DNA from: Vanessa cardui
Lineage: Eukaryota; Arthropoda; Insecta; Lepidoptera; Nymphalidae
DNA length: 64,000 nucleotides
Assembly: GCF_905220365.1 (NCBI RefSeq)
Contig: NC_061135.1
Span: 2,497,501-2,561,500, forward strand
Direction of reading: 5' to 3'
The position numbers and the translations under genes are program-made. The notes below the pieces were generated by a model. That model ran no database searches. It saw only the letters and a list, made by a program, of their open reading frames with translations, and was not told where the DNA came from. Positions 44,591 to 55,130 of the stretch are shown here, in pieces (positions within the stretch are counted from its first letter, which is position 1; each line of letters begins with the position of its first letter).

Positions 44591-47205
44591 GTTGTAAATA
44601 ATTGTAACAATAAAGTAGTTCTTCTCAACTCAATGCTTAGAATGAAATGTCCTCTGAATTATGAATGTATCCTCAATGCTGATCAGATCAGATCAGGGAA
44701 AGATAGATATCAGAACTAGCATTGTAACGAAGGATAATTACATTTAAAATATGACCAATAAAAAAGAAAGTAAGTCAAGTCTAACTTGATATGAATTGCT
44801 GTTTTTAAAGAAATTCGTTGTAATAATGCGAATAATTATTATGAATAATTAAATACTAATATTTCTGACCTTGCAATGCAAGAGCTGTCTGAACCCTACG
44901 AGATAAATCAAAATCTTAAAATCTTTTAAGGTACAGTAAATGTTTATCTCTCAGGAATAAACCATAATAACCATTTATTAACCTTTGCTTTTTGATCAAA
45001 ATTAATAGCTTATTTACGAAGTGATTTTGAGCATTACAACATTAATCCTTATTCAATTAACCCTAAATAAATTGTGCATTTAATATAGATTAATACGGAT
45101 CTAAATACTGATAGATATAGCTGTGAACATTGCACAGGTACATACACGGTACATAGACCAAAATAACTTTTGTTACAATTTTTGTCAGTCTGTCTGTTTG
45201 TTCTGTTTAATCTGTAGAACGTCTGGCCCAATTTTGATGGGACTTTCACTGACAGATAGTTATTTTTTTTTATTACATGTTAAATGATGATGATACTGTT
45301 ACCACCAATCCTGTGAACTATGTTATGTTGTTTTTGTAATTACAACTACCGCTTACCAGCGTTTCGAACTTTAACACAACAATGCATAAATGAACTAAAG
45401 CGAGGTATAAAAATATTAGCGGGTGCTACCTACAAGCTTGTTGTAAAAGACATCAAGTAAAATGGTGTTATTGAGTTGCATGGGCTTTATATTTTAATAA
45501 CAATGTAACGTGAAAAAGTTAAGTGAAAGCGTGGACATGGTCTTGAGAACGGTTTCTCCGACAATAATACGATATATGATACTGAGAATTTATAAACCGA
45601 ATGGCCAATAACTTTCCATTGGCTCAAGCCAGGATTTAAACGGAACCTTGGGCTTTTTAGCTAGCCACTAGATCACCAAGCCTATCCAATGCTATGCTGT
45701 TAGGATAAGAATTGCAATACATTTACAATATAATTACATTATTAAAAAAAAACATATTTAATATTGGACTAGTATTCCTGTATATTTTTCTCATTTAACT
45801 GATCATTTTTTTGGTTATTTTCTCAGTAGAATCCACCCTTTAAAAGCGTTGACTTCTTATTTTATTTACACAGCAAAACAATTAAAATCCGAATTAGGAT
45901 AGAATCGAATCAACAAAGACGAAAGGACAAATTAATTAAAAAAAAAATGCCGTAGAGCCTTAGCGATATTTTCCTCCTGAATCGATATCGAAATAATCGA
46001 ACATCACAACACCTTATAAAAGAGATCCGAAGGTCAAAAGAGCCGGCCTCTACCTCCATAAAACCCCCTACAGTTCGTGCCTATTATCTGCGAGGCCAAT
46101 AGAATTTCTATACAGACAGGGTCGGTTCGAGTATGTGAACTATTTGGACGTCCCCTTAGCTTATAATATTTCCGATTTTTCTTTACGTGTGATCAAAATA
46201 TTTTTTTGTATAGAGGAATATCGAATTACTATTTAATTTCGCAGCAAGTTGACTATGACATTTATATATGTAATACCTGTAATCTGTGCCACTTTATAAA
46301 TAAAAAAATATTATTTCAAACATGATACCAACAGACTGTGGCCGCAAATTAATTAGTATAATTATTCCATAAGAAGAATGAAATGTCTTACTTATGTTTT
46401 AATATTTAAAACTACACGTACGTGCATAATCTCAAATACCATTGCACAGAAATCCAGAGGAGAGCATATGGACAGTCCACGGACTTTACGTTTCTCTGGA
46501 GGTACGGAAGTGTATCAACTGTCACCTTTCTAACTCCATCTTGAAACGGAACCCAGGACCTCTGGATGTGCTGAGTGATTTTTTTTCTTTTGCATAATTG
46601 ATTGGAGAGGTTGCTGAGTCGTTGATATTAAGGACGATAGCCTGAAATAGGACCAATATTTTAAGCTCCAAGATGCCTTAATCTAGAATAAAGATATATT
46701 AATTAACACGCAAACATACAAACACAAATAATTAATAGCTGAATGTAATTTTACAATTGTGAAGTTATTTTTTTAATTACCATTGTTATTTTTATTATTC
46801 CAGTTATTAATCTTGTTCTCGTGAACAAGACATCCCGTATTTAATAACTGTTATAATTGTGAAGTTTATCTAAATGGCAATATCGTATACAGAAGAACTA
46901 TTCTGTAAGAAGATATTCGTAAATCACCTCAAAACGCGAGCGTGAAATGTTAGATTGTTCAATAGTACAGTTTATAACGTATACATTTCAGGAGTGAAAT
47001 ATCAAGCGAATTCTCACCCAATCGATCTGCTGATCATTATTTACGATTAAATATGTCATCGAGAATACGTCACTTTTACAACAAAAGTGCTCTATAAAAA
47101 GGAACAATAACCGTAAAATAATGACGTAAACAATATTATGACGGCCAGAAAAAAAGGTATAGGTAATATATGAGTTATACTCCCAAACCCTTCGTTCTCT
47201 CAATG
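44591..47205. other. 2.6 kb without a supported gene; diverged SINE-A near 45285-45460
   Basis: TACCACCAATCCTGTGAACTATGTTATG...GCTACCTACAAGCTTG follows SINE-A at low similarity (minus sense). The region 45900-46170 is less AT-rich but has no convincing frame or repeat. Confidence 0.4.
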
Positions 47206-47330
47206 ACATTGAATGTTTCGAGGTATATTGTACGGTATAATAGACCCAATCTGTTGTTGGTGTAAGCCGTGGGCGAGCGTGTGTCGAATATAAATAAGTT
47301 GGACGTGCCTCGGTCAAATCCTTAGTAACA
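47206..47330 (+). repeat. Interspersed repeat F
   Basis: ACATTGAAT, TATAATAGACCCAATCTGTTG and GAATATAAATAAG are shared with copies at 58.2 kb and, inverted, 61.4 kb. Unclassified. A 132-codon minus frame (46988-47386) overlaps it and is not supported as a gene. Confidence 0.5.
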
Positions 47331-48061
47331 TCACAAACACGTCTTCGTTTTAAATTTCTACCCTCAACACTACCGTAAACAAACAAATGAAATGGAAAGG
47401 TTAAATCATATTAAGCCTAACTTTTATTCTTTATTCGTATATCATATTCAAAAATGTACCAGTAGTTAATTTTACGATGAATTTATTGTTAAGTGATTTT
47501 TTTTCAATATAATTTTATTTATTCATCGTAATTGAGTTAATTTTTTTATTAAATAAGTGTTTCCATATTACATGTTATCTATACAAAATTAAAAAAAATA
47601 CATAATTTCTATTTTTTTTAATTCTTCTGATTTAAAAAAAATCAATAATACAATATGTATAATATATACTTCTCCTCCCTCCCGGACTCCCATGTGTAGT
47701 GGACGTGTTTTTAGTATATTTTGTGTAAAATTATAATACAAAAATGAATTAAATCAATAAAAGTAAATTCTGTGAAGTACCAGGAGAACAGCTGTCTATA
47801 GTAGCTGTCAGTGGTGATTTAAATACAGTTCTGCCTACTTGCAACTTACTGAGCCGCCATTGGCTACGTTGCCGCTTCTAATCACTCCGCCTTCTTTTGA
47901 GAAGCTCTGGTGCTGTGGGCGTTGCTGTGGGAGGAGCCTGCGTATACGCAATTTCTCAACTACCTGCGTACTGTTTTTCGTACTACCCCCATTTTGGTTT
48001 TTACTACGGTACGTTTCATTATTGTATGACAAAGAAATACATCAACAAACTATAACACACT

Positions 48062-49003
48062 ATGTATAAAACTCCACCTAAATCGTCTGCAGCATATGAC
48101 TCACCCTCACGATCTGAGTCAGATATTCGTAAGTTATGTCAGGAGGAGCGGATATCAGAGTTTTCTTCGGTGAATGTTACCCAACGAGCCAAACGTCGCC
48201 GCCCTTCAAATGAAGAACTAGCAGATGAAATGTCAATATTTAAACAAGAGATGAAAGACCTTGTAAATCAGCTCTTTGCGTCTCAAAATGAACGACTGGA
48301 CAAATTAGAAAATCATATTTTAGAGATTAAAAACCAATACACTAAAATTGAGTCAACAAATTGTGAGATAGAAAAGGCGATGACAAATATGTCAGATCAT
48401 TTAATTTCATTAGAGACAAAGATCACGTGTCTTGAACAAGAAAAGAGTTCTATGGCGATTCAGTTATCTACGCTTGAAGAAAAATTGGATTCATACGATC
48501 GTAATCTTATCAAAACTAGTGTTGAGATACGTAATGTTCCAAAAAAGGATCGGGAGACAAAGGATAATCTTTTTGCTATGGTGCAGCAGCTTTCAAAACA
48601 ACTTAAGTTTGATCTACAAACAAACGACATCCGCGAGGTTTTAAGACAACCATCCAAAAAAGAAAACAAAACATCTAATATCACAATAGAATTTTCTAAT
48701 ACATTACTTAAATTCTCTTTCATAAAAGCTGCAAAAGAGTATAATAAACAAAATTCTAACAATAAATTAAATTCCACCCATTTAGGACTTATACAAAATA
48801 CACCCATATACGTAGCTGAACTTCTAACCAACCAAGCAAAAAAATTATTCTATGTTACTCGTAATTTTTCGAAAATTAATAAATTTAACTACTGCTGGAC
48901 GTCAAATGGACGTATTATGTTAAGAAAAAATAATGAGAGTCCTTACGTAATTATTAAAAATGAAGCTCAACTCCAACAACTTGTTATGTCGCCTCAAATA
49001 TGA
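48062..49003 (+). CDS. LINE ORF1 protein (coiled coil plus FP-like C-terminal domain)
   Basis: A 313-residue RNA-binding-type ORF1 product that would coat LINE RNA. Residues 1-50 are polar and Ser/Arg-rich (AKRRRPSN basic patch). Residues about 55-148 are a long charged coiled coil with Leu/Ile heptads (LDKLENHILEIKNQ; ISLETKITCLEQEK). Residues about 149-305 resemble the FP-protein C-terminal domain common in lepidopteran LINE ORF1s: IKTSVEIRNVPK, then IYVAELLTNQAKKLFYVTRN, FNYCWTSNGRIMLRKN and a final NEAQLQQLV. There is no CCHC finger. The start is the first ATG; the frame is fully open. Context: ORF2 follows 344 bp later, and the upstream 200 bp are a GC-richer 5' UTR. Confidence 0.85.
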   Translation: MYKTPPKSSAAYDSPSRSESDIRKLCQEERISEFSSVNVTQRAKRRRPSNEELADEMSIFKQEMKDLVNQLFASQNERLDKLENHILEIKNQYTKIESTNCEIEKAMTNMSDHLISLETKITCLEQEKSSMAIQLSTLEEKLDSYDRNLIKTSVEIRNVPKKDRETKDNLFAMVQQLSKQLKFDLQTNDIREVLRQPSKKENKTSNITIEFSNTLLKFSFIKAAKEYNKQNSNNKLNSTHLGLIQNTPIYVAELLTNQAKKLFYVTRNFSKINKFNYCWTSNGRIMLRKNNESPYVIIKNEAQLQQLVMSPQI

Positions 49004-49347
49004 CTATATGGTGACTATACACCTAATCTTGCATTTCTTAATGTTTTTATTGTAATTATTAAACTAAGTTTTACTTTTTTCAATCATTTAAAATTGTTAC
49101 ACTACACTATAACACTTACCTACCTAAAATACTATAACATAAATAACACATTTACACTGTCATGTATACATAACATTATAATTATTTATTACATATTTAA
49201 TAAATTATATAAATTACCGTTACATTACGCTTTTTATAGGCATATACACAAGCTTAATTTTTCCTTTATAAATATTATATTCTATGACCTCTCATTAAAA
49301 CCTGTCTGTTTGCTTTCATTCTACACATCTCCACTATTTCAATAAAA
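49004..49347 (+). other. ORF1-ORF2 intergenic spacer of the LINE
   Basis: Very AT-rich, unlike the GC-richer 5' UTR. Short frames here are chance. An unusually long gap for downstream reinitiation on a bicistronic RNA. Confidence 0.6.
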
Positions 49348-52284
49348 ATGGCAAATAAAACTGATACAGTATCAGAATACGTTGATGAATTTTCTATATC
49401 CGATTTTAATGTTTGTTGCCCAGAGGAGACTCCTTGTTTTATACAGAGCCCTAATAAGTACGTCACAGTCTTAACGCAAAATATTAGATCGATAAATTGC
49501 AATTTTTTAAATTTTCTTGCCCTTTTAGACCGTATTCCTCTAGAAATTGACATTCTAATTTTAACTGAATGTTGGTTAACTTGCAATAATAATCAAATTC
49601 TACCTACGGTACAGAATTATACAGCATGTCAAACAAGTAAACACGTAAATCAAAGTGATGGAGTTGTTGTTTACGTAAAGTCTGATCTAATTTTCACATA
49701 TGAAGAACCCGATTTTCAAAACTCTGCCTCAGGTTTAATCATCAAACTAAACCATGACACTGCTGTGCTTTGTATTTATCGATCTCCCTCTTCTAATAAT
49801 ATCGATACTTATATAGATTGTTTGAATAATATACTTTCTTCTCTTGTCTCATTTAAAACGGTTATTGTTACTGGTGACATTAATCTAGACATAAAACCTT
49901 CTTCAATGGGTATTTGCTCCCAGGAATATTTAAATTCACTTGCCCATCTTGGCTATTTACCAACTCATACCTATCCAACAAGAGGCTATAACTGTTTAGA
50001 TCATGTCTTCTTACGCACTAAGTCTCCAGCTGTAACGCTGATATATGAAACAACCGTCACAGATCATTACTCCCTACTTATTGGCATCCAAAAGCAGCGG
50101 TCGCTGTATCCAGATGATAACTCTAATATTATTTCAAAAATTAACTACAGTTCCTTAGATGATACAATTATTAAAACAGACTTATCTTTTATATATTCAA
50201 TATCAAATCCTGATGAGGCCACTGATAAACTGGTTAACGTCTTATATAAAGCTGTTATGGAAAATACCACATTTCGAAAAATTCCAAAGAGAAAGAGAGT
50301 TATTAAACCCTGGGTAACACAAGGGATACTACGGTGCTTGCGAAATAGAGATAAGATGCATAAGCAGACAAAACAGTTTCCAGAAAATGATATTCTCAAA
50401 ACTACGTATAAGCGATATAGAAATTTTTGTTCTAAGATTTTAAGAAAAGCCAAAAAAGAATATGATATCCAACAAATAAATAAGGCAGGTAATAATACAA
50501 AACTATTATGGGACACTCTTAGAGATATATGTCATATACCTAAGTCAAAGCTGAATGGTACACAACTATTATCAGGCAATACTTCTATATTTGAAACATG
50601 CAATAATGCGAATAAATTCTTTGTTAATATTGGTTATGAACTTGCAAATAAAATAAAACAGACTTCTAAAACACCCTTCGTAACTTCTACCTCTATTAAT
50701 AATGTTTCTTCCTTTGTTTTAGAAGAAACAGATTCCAACGAAATAGCTAATGTCATTTCAACTTTGAGGACAGATGCGGCTACTGGTTGGGATGGTATTT
50801 CGCCGGCAGTAATTAAAAGATACTCTCAAACACTGGCACCAATTTTATGCCATATATTCAATCAATGTTTCAACAAGGGTTTCTTTCCTACTTCTTTTAA
50901 AAAGGCAATTATACTTCCTATTTTCAAGAGTGGAGATGGAACATCCATTAATAACTATCGACCTATTGCTATACTCACGGCCTTGTCAAAAGTGATTGAA
51001 CGATTGGTTTCTAATAGACTTGTCAGATTTATTGAGCGTTATGAAATACTATCATCACAACAATTTGGATTTAGAAAAAATAAAAGCACCTCAGACGCAG
51101 TACACGAAGTCACAAATTATATTGTTAAGCATATGAATAACGGAGACAAAGTGCTCACTGTGTTTCTGGACCTAGCGAAAGCGATTGACACCGTGCCAAT
51201 TTCCACTCTTCTGATCAAACTTGAAAGAATTGGTGTCAGAGGTAATCAATTAAACTTTTTCCGCAACTACCTTACCGGACGATCCCAAATAACAAAAATT
51301 AATAATACTCTGAGTGATGAGCTTCAAATATCGTATGGAGTCCCACAGGGCAGTATATTGGGTCCAACGTTGTTTCTCATCTTTATAAATGATCTCTCTA
51401 ATCTTAGAGTTCACAATGGTCAAGTGGTTTCTTTTGCAGATGATACTGCAATTACGTTCTTTGGGAAAACATGGTTGGACCTACAAAATGTAGCCCAATG
51501 TGGTTTGGATTCAGTCTTTGATTGGCTACAATCCCATTGCCTGACTCTAAACGTTTCCAAAACCAATTTTATCACTTATTCCATACGTCCCTCATCACAG
51601 CCGGTAGTCTCATTAGTTCTCAAGGCTCATTCGTGTGATAAAAAAATCGACTGTCAATGTTCTATCATATCTAAAGTTGATAAAGTTAAATACCTCGGAA
51701 TAATTTTAGATAAACATCTTAATTTTAAAGACCACATACAGTTACTAATAACCAGGGTACGAAAACTAATCTTCATTTTTAAAACACTGCGAAATGTTGT
51801 TAACACCTTAGTGATACGCAAAGTCTATTATGCTCTTTGTCAAAGTATAATCTCATATTGTGTCTCATGTTGGGGTGGTATTGCAAAAACCTCATTAAAA
51901 CCACTTGAGATTGCGCAACGAGCCGTCTTAAAAGTAGCAGCATTTCGACCAAAACTATATTCTACATCTCTATTATATAAAGATTGGAAAGTCCTAAGCG
52001 TAAGACAACTTTTTATTTTATCTGTTGTACTACTTCAACATAAAAGAACACCCTATGTTGAACAGGAAAACCGACGACTAAACAGAGTGTGTAAAATTAT
52101 TACCCCTAAATTCTCATTTACAAAGCAATTCTTTTTTTATCTCGGCCCTTATCTTTACAACAAAGCAAATACAAAATTATCAATTTACAGTCTGTCCCTC
52201 TCTCAGTGTAAAAAAATATTAAATTCATTTCTACTTAACCTAACATACGAAGAAACAGAACAACTTCTTTCCTCAATAAAATAG
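49348..52284 (+). CDS. LINE ORF2: APE endonuclease and reverse transcriptase
   Basis: A 978-residue polyprotein. The N-terminal APE-type endonuclease shows TQNIRSIN (about 43-50), LTECWL (E74), VTGDINLD (about 174-181) and TVTDHYSLL (Asp-His 239-240). The reverse transcriptase begins near LPIFKSGDGTSINNYRPIAI. Motif A is FLDLAKAIDTV with catalytic D608, motif B is YGVPQGSILGPTLFLIFIND, and motif C is SFADD with D698/D699. The C-terminal domain has YLGIILDKHLNFKDHI and SYCVSCWGG. No stop or frameshift was seen. One oddity: residue 613 is Ile where LDLAKAFD is nearly invariant. Catalyses target nicking and target-primed reverse transcription. Clade within the CR1/jockey group (Daphne- or CR1-like) not resolved. 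Confidence 0.9.
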   Translation: MANKTDTVSEYVDEFSISDFNVCCPEETPCFIQSPNKYVTVLTQNIRSINCNFLNFLALLDRIPLEIDILILTECWLTCNNNQILPTVQNYTACQTSKHVNQSDGVVVYVKSDLIFTYEEPDFQNSASGLIIKLNHDTAVLCIYRSPSSNNIDTYIDCLNNILSSLVSFKTVIVTGDINLDIKPSSMGICSQEYLNSLAHLGYLPTHTYPTRGYNCLDHVFLRTKSPAVTLIYETTVTDHYSLLIGIQKQRSLYPDDNSNIISKINYSSLDDTIIKTDLSFIYSISNPDEATDKLVNVLYKAVMENTTFRKIPKRKRVIKPWVTQGILRCLRNRDKMHKQTKQFPENDILKTTYKRYRNFCSKILRKAKKEYDIQQINKAGNNTKLLWDTLRDICHIPKSKLNGTQLLSGNTSIFETCNNANKFFVNIGYELANKIKQTSKTPFVTSTSINNVSSFVLEETDSNEIANVISTLRTDAATGWDGISPAVIKRYSQTLAPILCHIFNQCFNKGFFPTSFKKAIILPIFKSGDGTSINNYRPIAILTALSKVIERLVSNRLVRFIERYEILSSQQFGFRKNKSTSDAVHEVTNYIVKHMNNGDKVLTVFLDLAKAIDTVPISTLLIKLERIGVRGNQLNFFRNYLTGRSQITKINNTLSDELQISYGVPQGSILGPTLFLIFINDLSNLRVHNGQVVSFADDTAITFFGKTWLDLQNVAQCGLDSVFDWLQSHCLTLNVSKTNFITYSIRPSSQPVVSLVLKAHSCDKKIDCQCSIISKVDKVKYLGIILDKHLNFKDHIQLLITRVRKLIFIFKTLRNVVNTLVIRKVYYALCQSIISYCVSCWGGIAKTSLKPLEIAQRAVLKVAAFRPKLYSTSLLYKDWKVLSVRQLFILSVVLLQHKRTPYVEQENRRLNRVCKIITPKFSFTKQFFFYLGPYLYNKANTKLSIYSLSLSQCKKILNSFLLNLTYEETEQLLSSIK

Positions 52285-52363
52285 TAAAAATTGTCTATAT
52301 GTACCTATTATCAAAATGTATGAATATTCGTTTCTTTTATATATTCTTATATATTTACTTTTT

Positions 52364-52412
<49 letters not shown>

Positions 52413-52668
52413 ACACACCATCACTTATTAAACAACTTTTTTTTTTTTTTTTTTACAGTCCCTACTTATAGAACAGTACTAGTGGCTCAATATTGTATTA
52501 CTAGCCAGGAGGAGAAGGCTGTTTCATCCTTAACACAGGTTATTTACATAATCTAGCTAGGATGAACAGTTTGATCCAAACATCTTACTGTATAAAGTAG
52601 CACTAAGCAATGTACCTTTACTGTAATGGATCATCGATATTGTGTCAACAATTTTTATTGAATAAACT
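52285..52668 (+). other. LINE 3' UTR with (CA)n and T-run
   Basis: Contains an (AC)n microsatellite at about 52364-52418 and a T17-type run at 52438-52454. It closes with ATTGAATAAAC just before the (ATT)n tail. Confidence 0.7.
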
Positions 52669-52690
52669 ATTATTATTATTATTATTATTT
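52669..52690. repeat. (ATT)n tail of the LINE, left part
   Basis: About seven ATT units. On the minus strand this is (TAA)n, the 3' junction of the R4-like element. Confidence 0.85.
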
Positions 52691-52776
52691 ATTTTTTTAA
52701 CTTTTTTCATGCTCTCGTTTTAACGAGGTTATATTCTCCGTTTTTGCGGGATTCTTTCCAAACAAAAACGGACTAC

Positions 52777-52980
52777 CTAATCACTTGATAAAAATTTCCG
52801 CACAATCCTACATGTATTCAGAATGACTGCTTTCTGTAATAAAATAAAAGTGAGTTTGTGTATGCCAAGTGCTTGTAAGCTGGAAAACAGTGAGTGAGGA
52901 ATGACTCCGGTTGATGAAATAATAATGGGTATAGTTTTTACGTTTTTTACTTTCCACTGAGATTTAATTTCGATGGACAA
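52777..52980 (-). CDS. R4-like ORF, C-terminal tail in shifted frame
   Basis: Encodes DLSIEIKSQWKVKNVKTIPI, then IISSTGVIPHSLFSSLQALG, and ends NTCRIVRKFLSSD before a stop. R4-type proteins normally end with this kind of sequence after the endonuclease core. It is out of frame with the preceding ORF because of one extra A in the 52998-53004 run. Confidence 0.75.
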   Translation of the reverse strand: MSIEIKSQWKVKNVKTIPIIISSTGVIPHSLFSSLQALGIHKLTFILLQKAVILNTCRIVRKFLSSD

Positions 52981-52981
52981 A

Positions 52982-55051
52982 TCAGTATACTTGGCAATTT
53001 TTTTCGGTGAAAGTTGAGGCTATGTTATGAGTATTTGGTACAGCGATATCTATAAGGTAAACGGTCTCCTTTTTCTTATCATGTAACATAATGTCCGGTC
53101 TATTAAAATGTACAGTTTTATCAGTTATAACAGTCCTATCCCAATAAAGCTTAAATTCACGTGACTCGAGGATGATGTCTGGTTTGTATTTATAATAAGC
53201 AGTTTTGTCATTGACAAGTTTGTATTTGAATGCTAGGTATTGGTGAACAATTGCAGCTATTTGATCGTGTCTATGTTTATAGTCCGTCTGTGTTAATGTA
53301 CTACATGCTCCTGTGATGTGCTGTATAGTTTCTGAGCTATTGTGGCAGTGTCGACAAAGGTCTGATTGTAGTGTGTGGTCTTTGATGATGTGTTTTCTAT
53401 AGTTTCTGGTATGTATAATTTGATCCTGGATTGCCATCATGAAACCCTCTGTTTCAGGAAAAAGATCACCGCGTTTGAGCCACGTGTTAGACGCTATCTT
53501 GTCTACAATTGGGTTCATCAGATCGCGGCGGTGTCTTCCATGAAGTGATTTTTGTAGCCAGATATTAATTTTTTCTTGTGCGGAGAATACTGCTTCATTT
53601 TTCTGTTTTGTGTGGTCTTTTAGATTGAGAGGAGTCAGTTTTACGTCTGCATGAACTACAGCACAATGGAGTGGGATCTTAGTGGCTTGGTGATGAAAGA
53701 ATGCTCGAATAGAGGTAACTTGTGAGTTGTGGAGATTTTTAATATCAATAAGGCCTCTACCACCTTCTTGTGTTGGTAGCGTTAGCCGTTCAATACAGGA
53801 TCGTGGGTGGTGCTTTCTGTACTTTGTGAGTGTTGTGTTTATAAGACGTTGGAACTTAATAAGATTACTTTTAGACCAGTGTATTATGCCAAATGAATAT
53901 GTTAATGTTGGAATGACGAAGGTATTTATTGCTTTTATTGTGTTTCGGGCGTTAAGATGTGTTTTAAGTATTTTATGCAATCGTGATTTAAATTGTTTTT
54001 CTAATATTTTCTTTATTTGTTTCTCATGGATTTGTTTAGTTTGATTAAAGCCTAAATATTTATAACCAGATACTTCATCTACGGGTTCTAGTATTTCACC
54101 TGTTTGAAGGCGGTACGAGTTTTGTTCTATTTTTCCTTTGTTAATTGATTGTATACTACATTTATCTATGCCAAATTCCATATGAATATCTGTTGAGAAG
54201 TTTTCTGTAAGATCGGCAAGATTGTTTATTTCACTTAAACTATTTCCATATAATTTGATGTCGTCCATGTAGAGGAGGTGTGAAAGAGTGCAAGCCTCAC
54301 TATTGTATGTAAGTCTGTAGCCCATATTGGAATTGTTAAGAAGTATAGATAGTGGGTTTAAAGCTAAGCAAAACCAGAGGGGGCTCAACGCATCGCCCTG
54401 GAATATTCCACGCCGGATTTCTATTATTTCTGTTTCTAAACTATGGTTGCCATTAAACATTTTAAGAATGGTTCTCCAATGAAGCATTGTATTCTTTAGA
54501 AATTCTATAATATGCGGGTGAATTTTATAATGTTCAAGTATGTATGTGAGCCAGCTATGAGGTACAGAATCAAACGCTTTCTTATAGTCAATGTACATAG
54601 TGTATATATTTCTTTTTTTGGTGATTGCTTGCTTAGAAACAACTGCATCAATAGTCAGCTGTTCCTTGCAGCCTAAACTACCCTTTCTGCATCCTTTTTG
54701 CTGTTCCGCTAAGATATTTTGTGAAATCACATGACTATAAATTAATTGGCTAAGACAAGATGTAATGATCTTATATATGCTCTGGAGACAAGTTATGGGC
54801 CTATATTTAGCAGGATTTTTTAAATCAGTTCGGTCTTTGGATATCATATATGTTGACCCTAATGTGACGTAGTGAGGCATTATTTCGGGTTTTTTAATAA
54901 AGGCATTTATATGGCAAAGCAAAAACGGATGTAAATATGTAAATTTTTTGTACCAGTAGTTGTGTATTTTATCAGATCCAGTAGCTTTCCAATTATGTGT
55001 TTTGTTTATAACTTGTTTCAGAATATCAATATTAATTTCATCAAACTTCAT
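52982..55051 (-). CDS. R4-like ORF, middle part: reverse transcriptase, CCHC finger, endonuclease
   Basis: 689 codons as annotated from the first internal Met; the real frame extends upstream to the A-run frameshift at 55151-55158. Reverse transcriptase: NPAKYRPITCLQSIYKI, EQQKGCRKGSLGCKEQL, motif A MYIDYKKAFDSVP (D155), motif B RRGIFQGDALSPLWF, motif C LLYMDD (261-264), GYKYLGF. A CX2CX8HX4C finger starts near residue 566 (CRHC...HITGAC). The restriction-like endonuclease has RPDIMLHDKK...YLIDIAVP near 651-672. The frame stops at TGA after a second A-run (plus-strand T-run 52998-53004); the other frame continues the domain. Enzymes for target-site cleavage and target-primed reverse transcription. 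Confidence 0.88.
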   Translation of the reverse strand: MKFDEINIDILKQVINKTHNWKATGSDKIHNYWYKKFTYLHPFLLCHINAFIKKPEIMPHYVTLGSTYMISKDRTDLKNPAKYRPITCLQSIYKIITSCLSQLIYSHVISQNILAEQQKGCRKGSLGCKEQLTIDAVVSKQAITKKRNIYTMYIDYKKAFDSVPHSWLTYILEHYKIHPHIIEFLKNTMLHWRTILKMFNGNHSLETEIIEIRRGIFQGDALSPLWFCLALNPLSILLNNSNMGYRLTYNSEACTLSHLLYMDDIKLYGNSLSEINNLADLTENFSTDIHMEFGIDKCSIQSINKGKIEQNSYRLQTGEILEPVDEVSGYKYLGFNQTKQIHEKQIKKILEKQFKSRLHKILKTHLNARNTIKAINTFVIPTLTYSFGIIHWSKSNLIKFQRLINTTLTKYRKHHPRSCIERLTLPTQEGGRGLIDIKNLHNSQVTSIRAFFHHQATKIPLHCAVVHADVKLTPLNLKDHTKQKNEAVFSAQEKINIWLQKSLHGRHRRDLMNPIVDKIASNTWLKRGDLFPETEGFMMAIQDQIIHTRNYRKHIIKDHTLQSDLCRHCHNSSETIQHITGACSTLTQTDYKHRHDQIAAIVHQYLAFKYKLVNDKTAYYKYKPDIILESREFKLYWDRTVITDKTVHFNRPDIMLHDKKKETVYLIDIAVPNTHNIASTFTEKNCQVY

Positions 55052-55130
55052 TTCAGGTAAATCTACTAATAATTCCCTATCCCGTTTAATCCAATCGGTT
55101 TCATGGTGTGTTTTAGGATTAGACCATATG

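Larger units (their letters stand above)
47850..52690 (+). mobile_element. CR1/jockey-group LINE with open ORF1 and ORF2 and (ATT)n tail
   Basis: ORF1 (48062-49003), a 344-bp spacer, ORF2 (49348-52284) and a ~380-bp 3' UTR end in TTGAATAAACTATTATT and an (ATT)n run. The proposed 5' end is inferred from a rise in GC near 47850 and from a 6-bp ACTTAC at 47844-47849. The same ACTTAC follows the far (ATT)n block at 57175-57180. The boundary is tentative. The R4-like element (52691-57155) splits the tail. Confidence 0.8.

Noticed and set aside
46988..47386. 132-codon minus-strand ORF as a host gene
   Set aside because: No recognisable domain, biased composition, and it overlaps repeat F. No splice or promoter context could be argued.
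53727..54044. Plus-strand ORFs opposite the R4-like gene
   Set aside because: Antisense shadows of the reverse-transcriptase frame.
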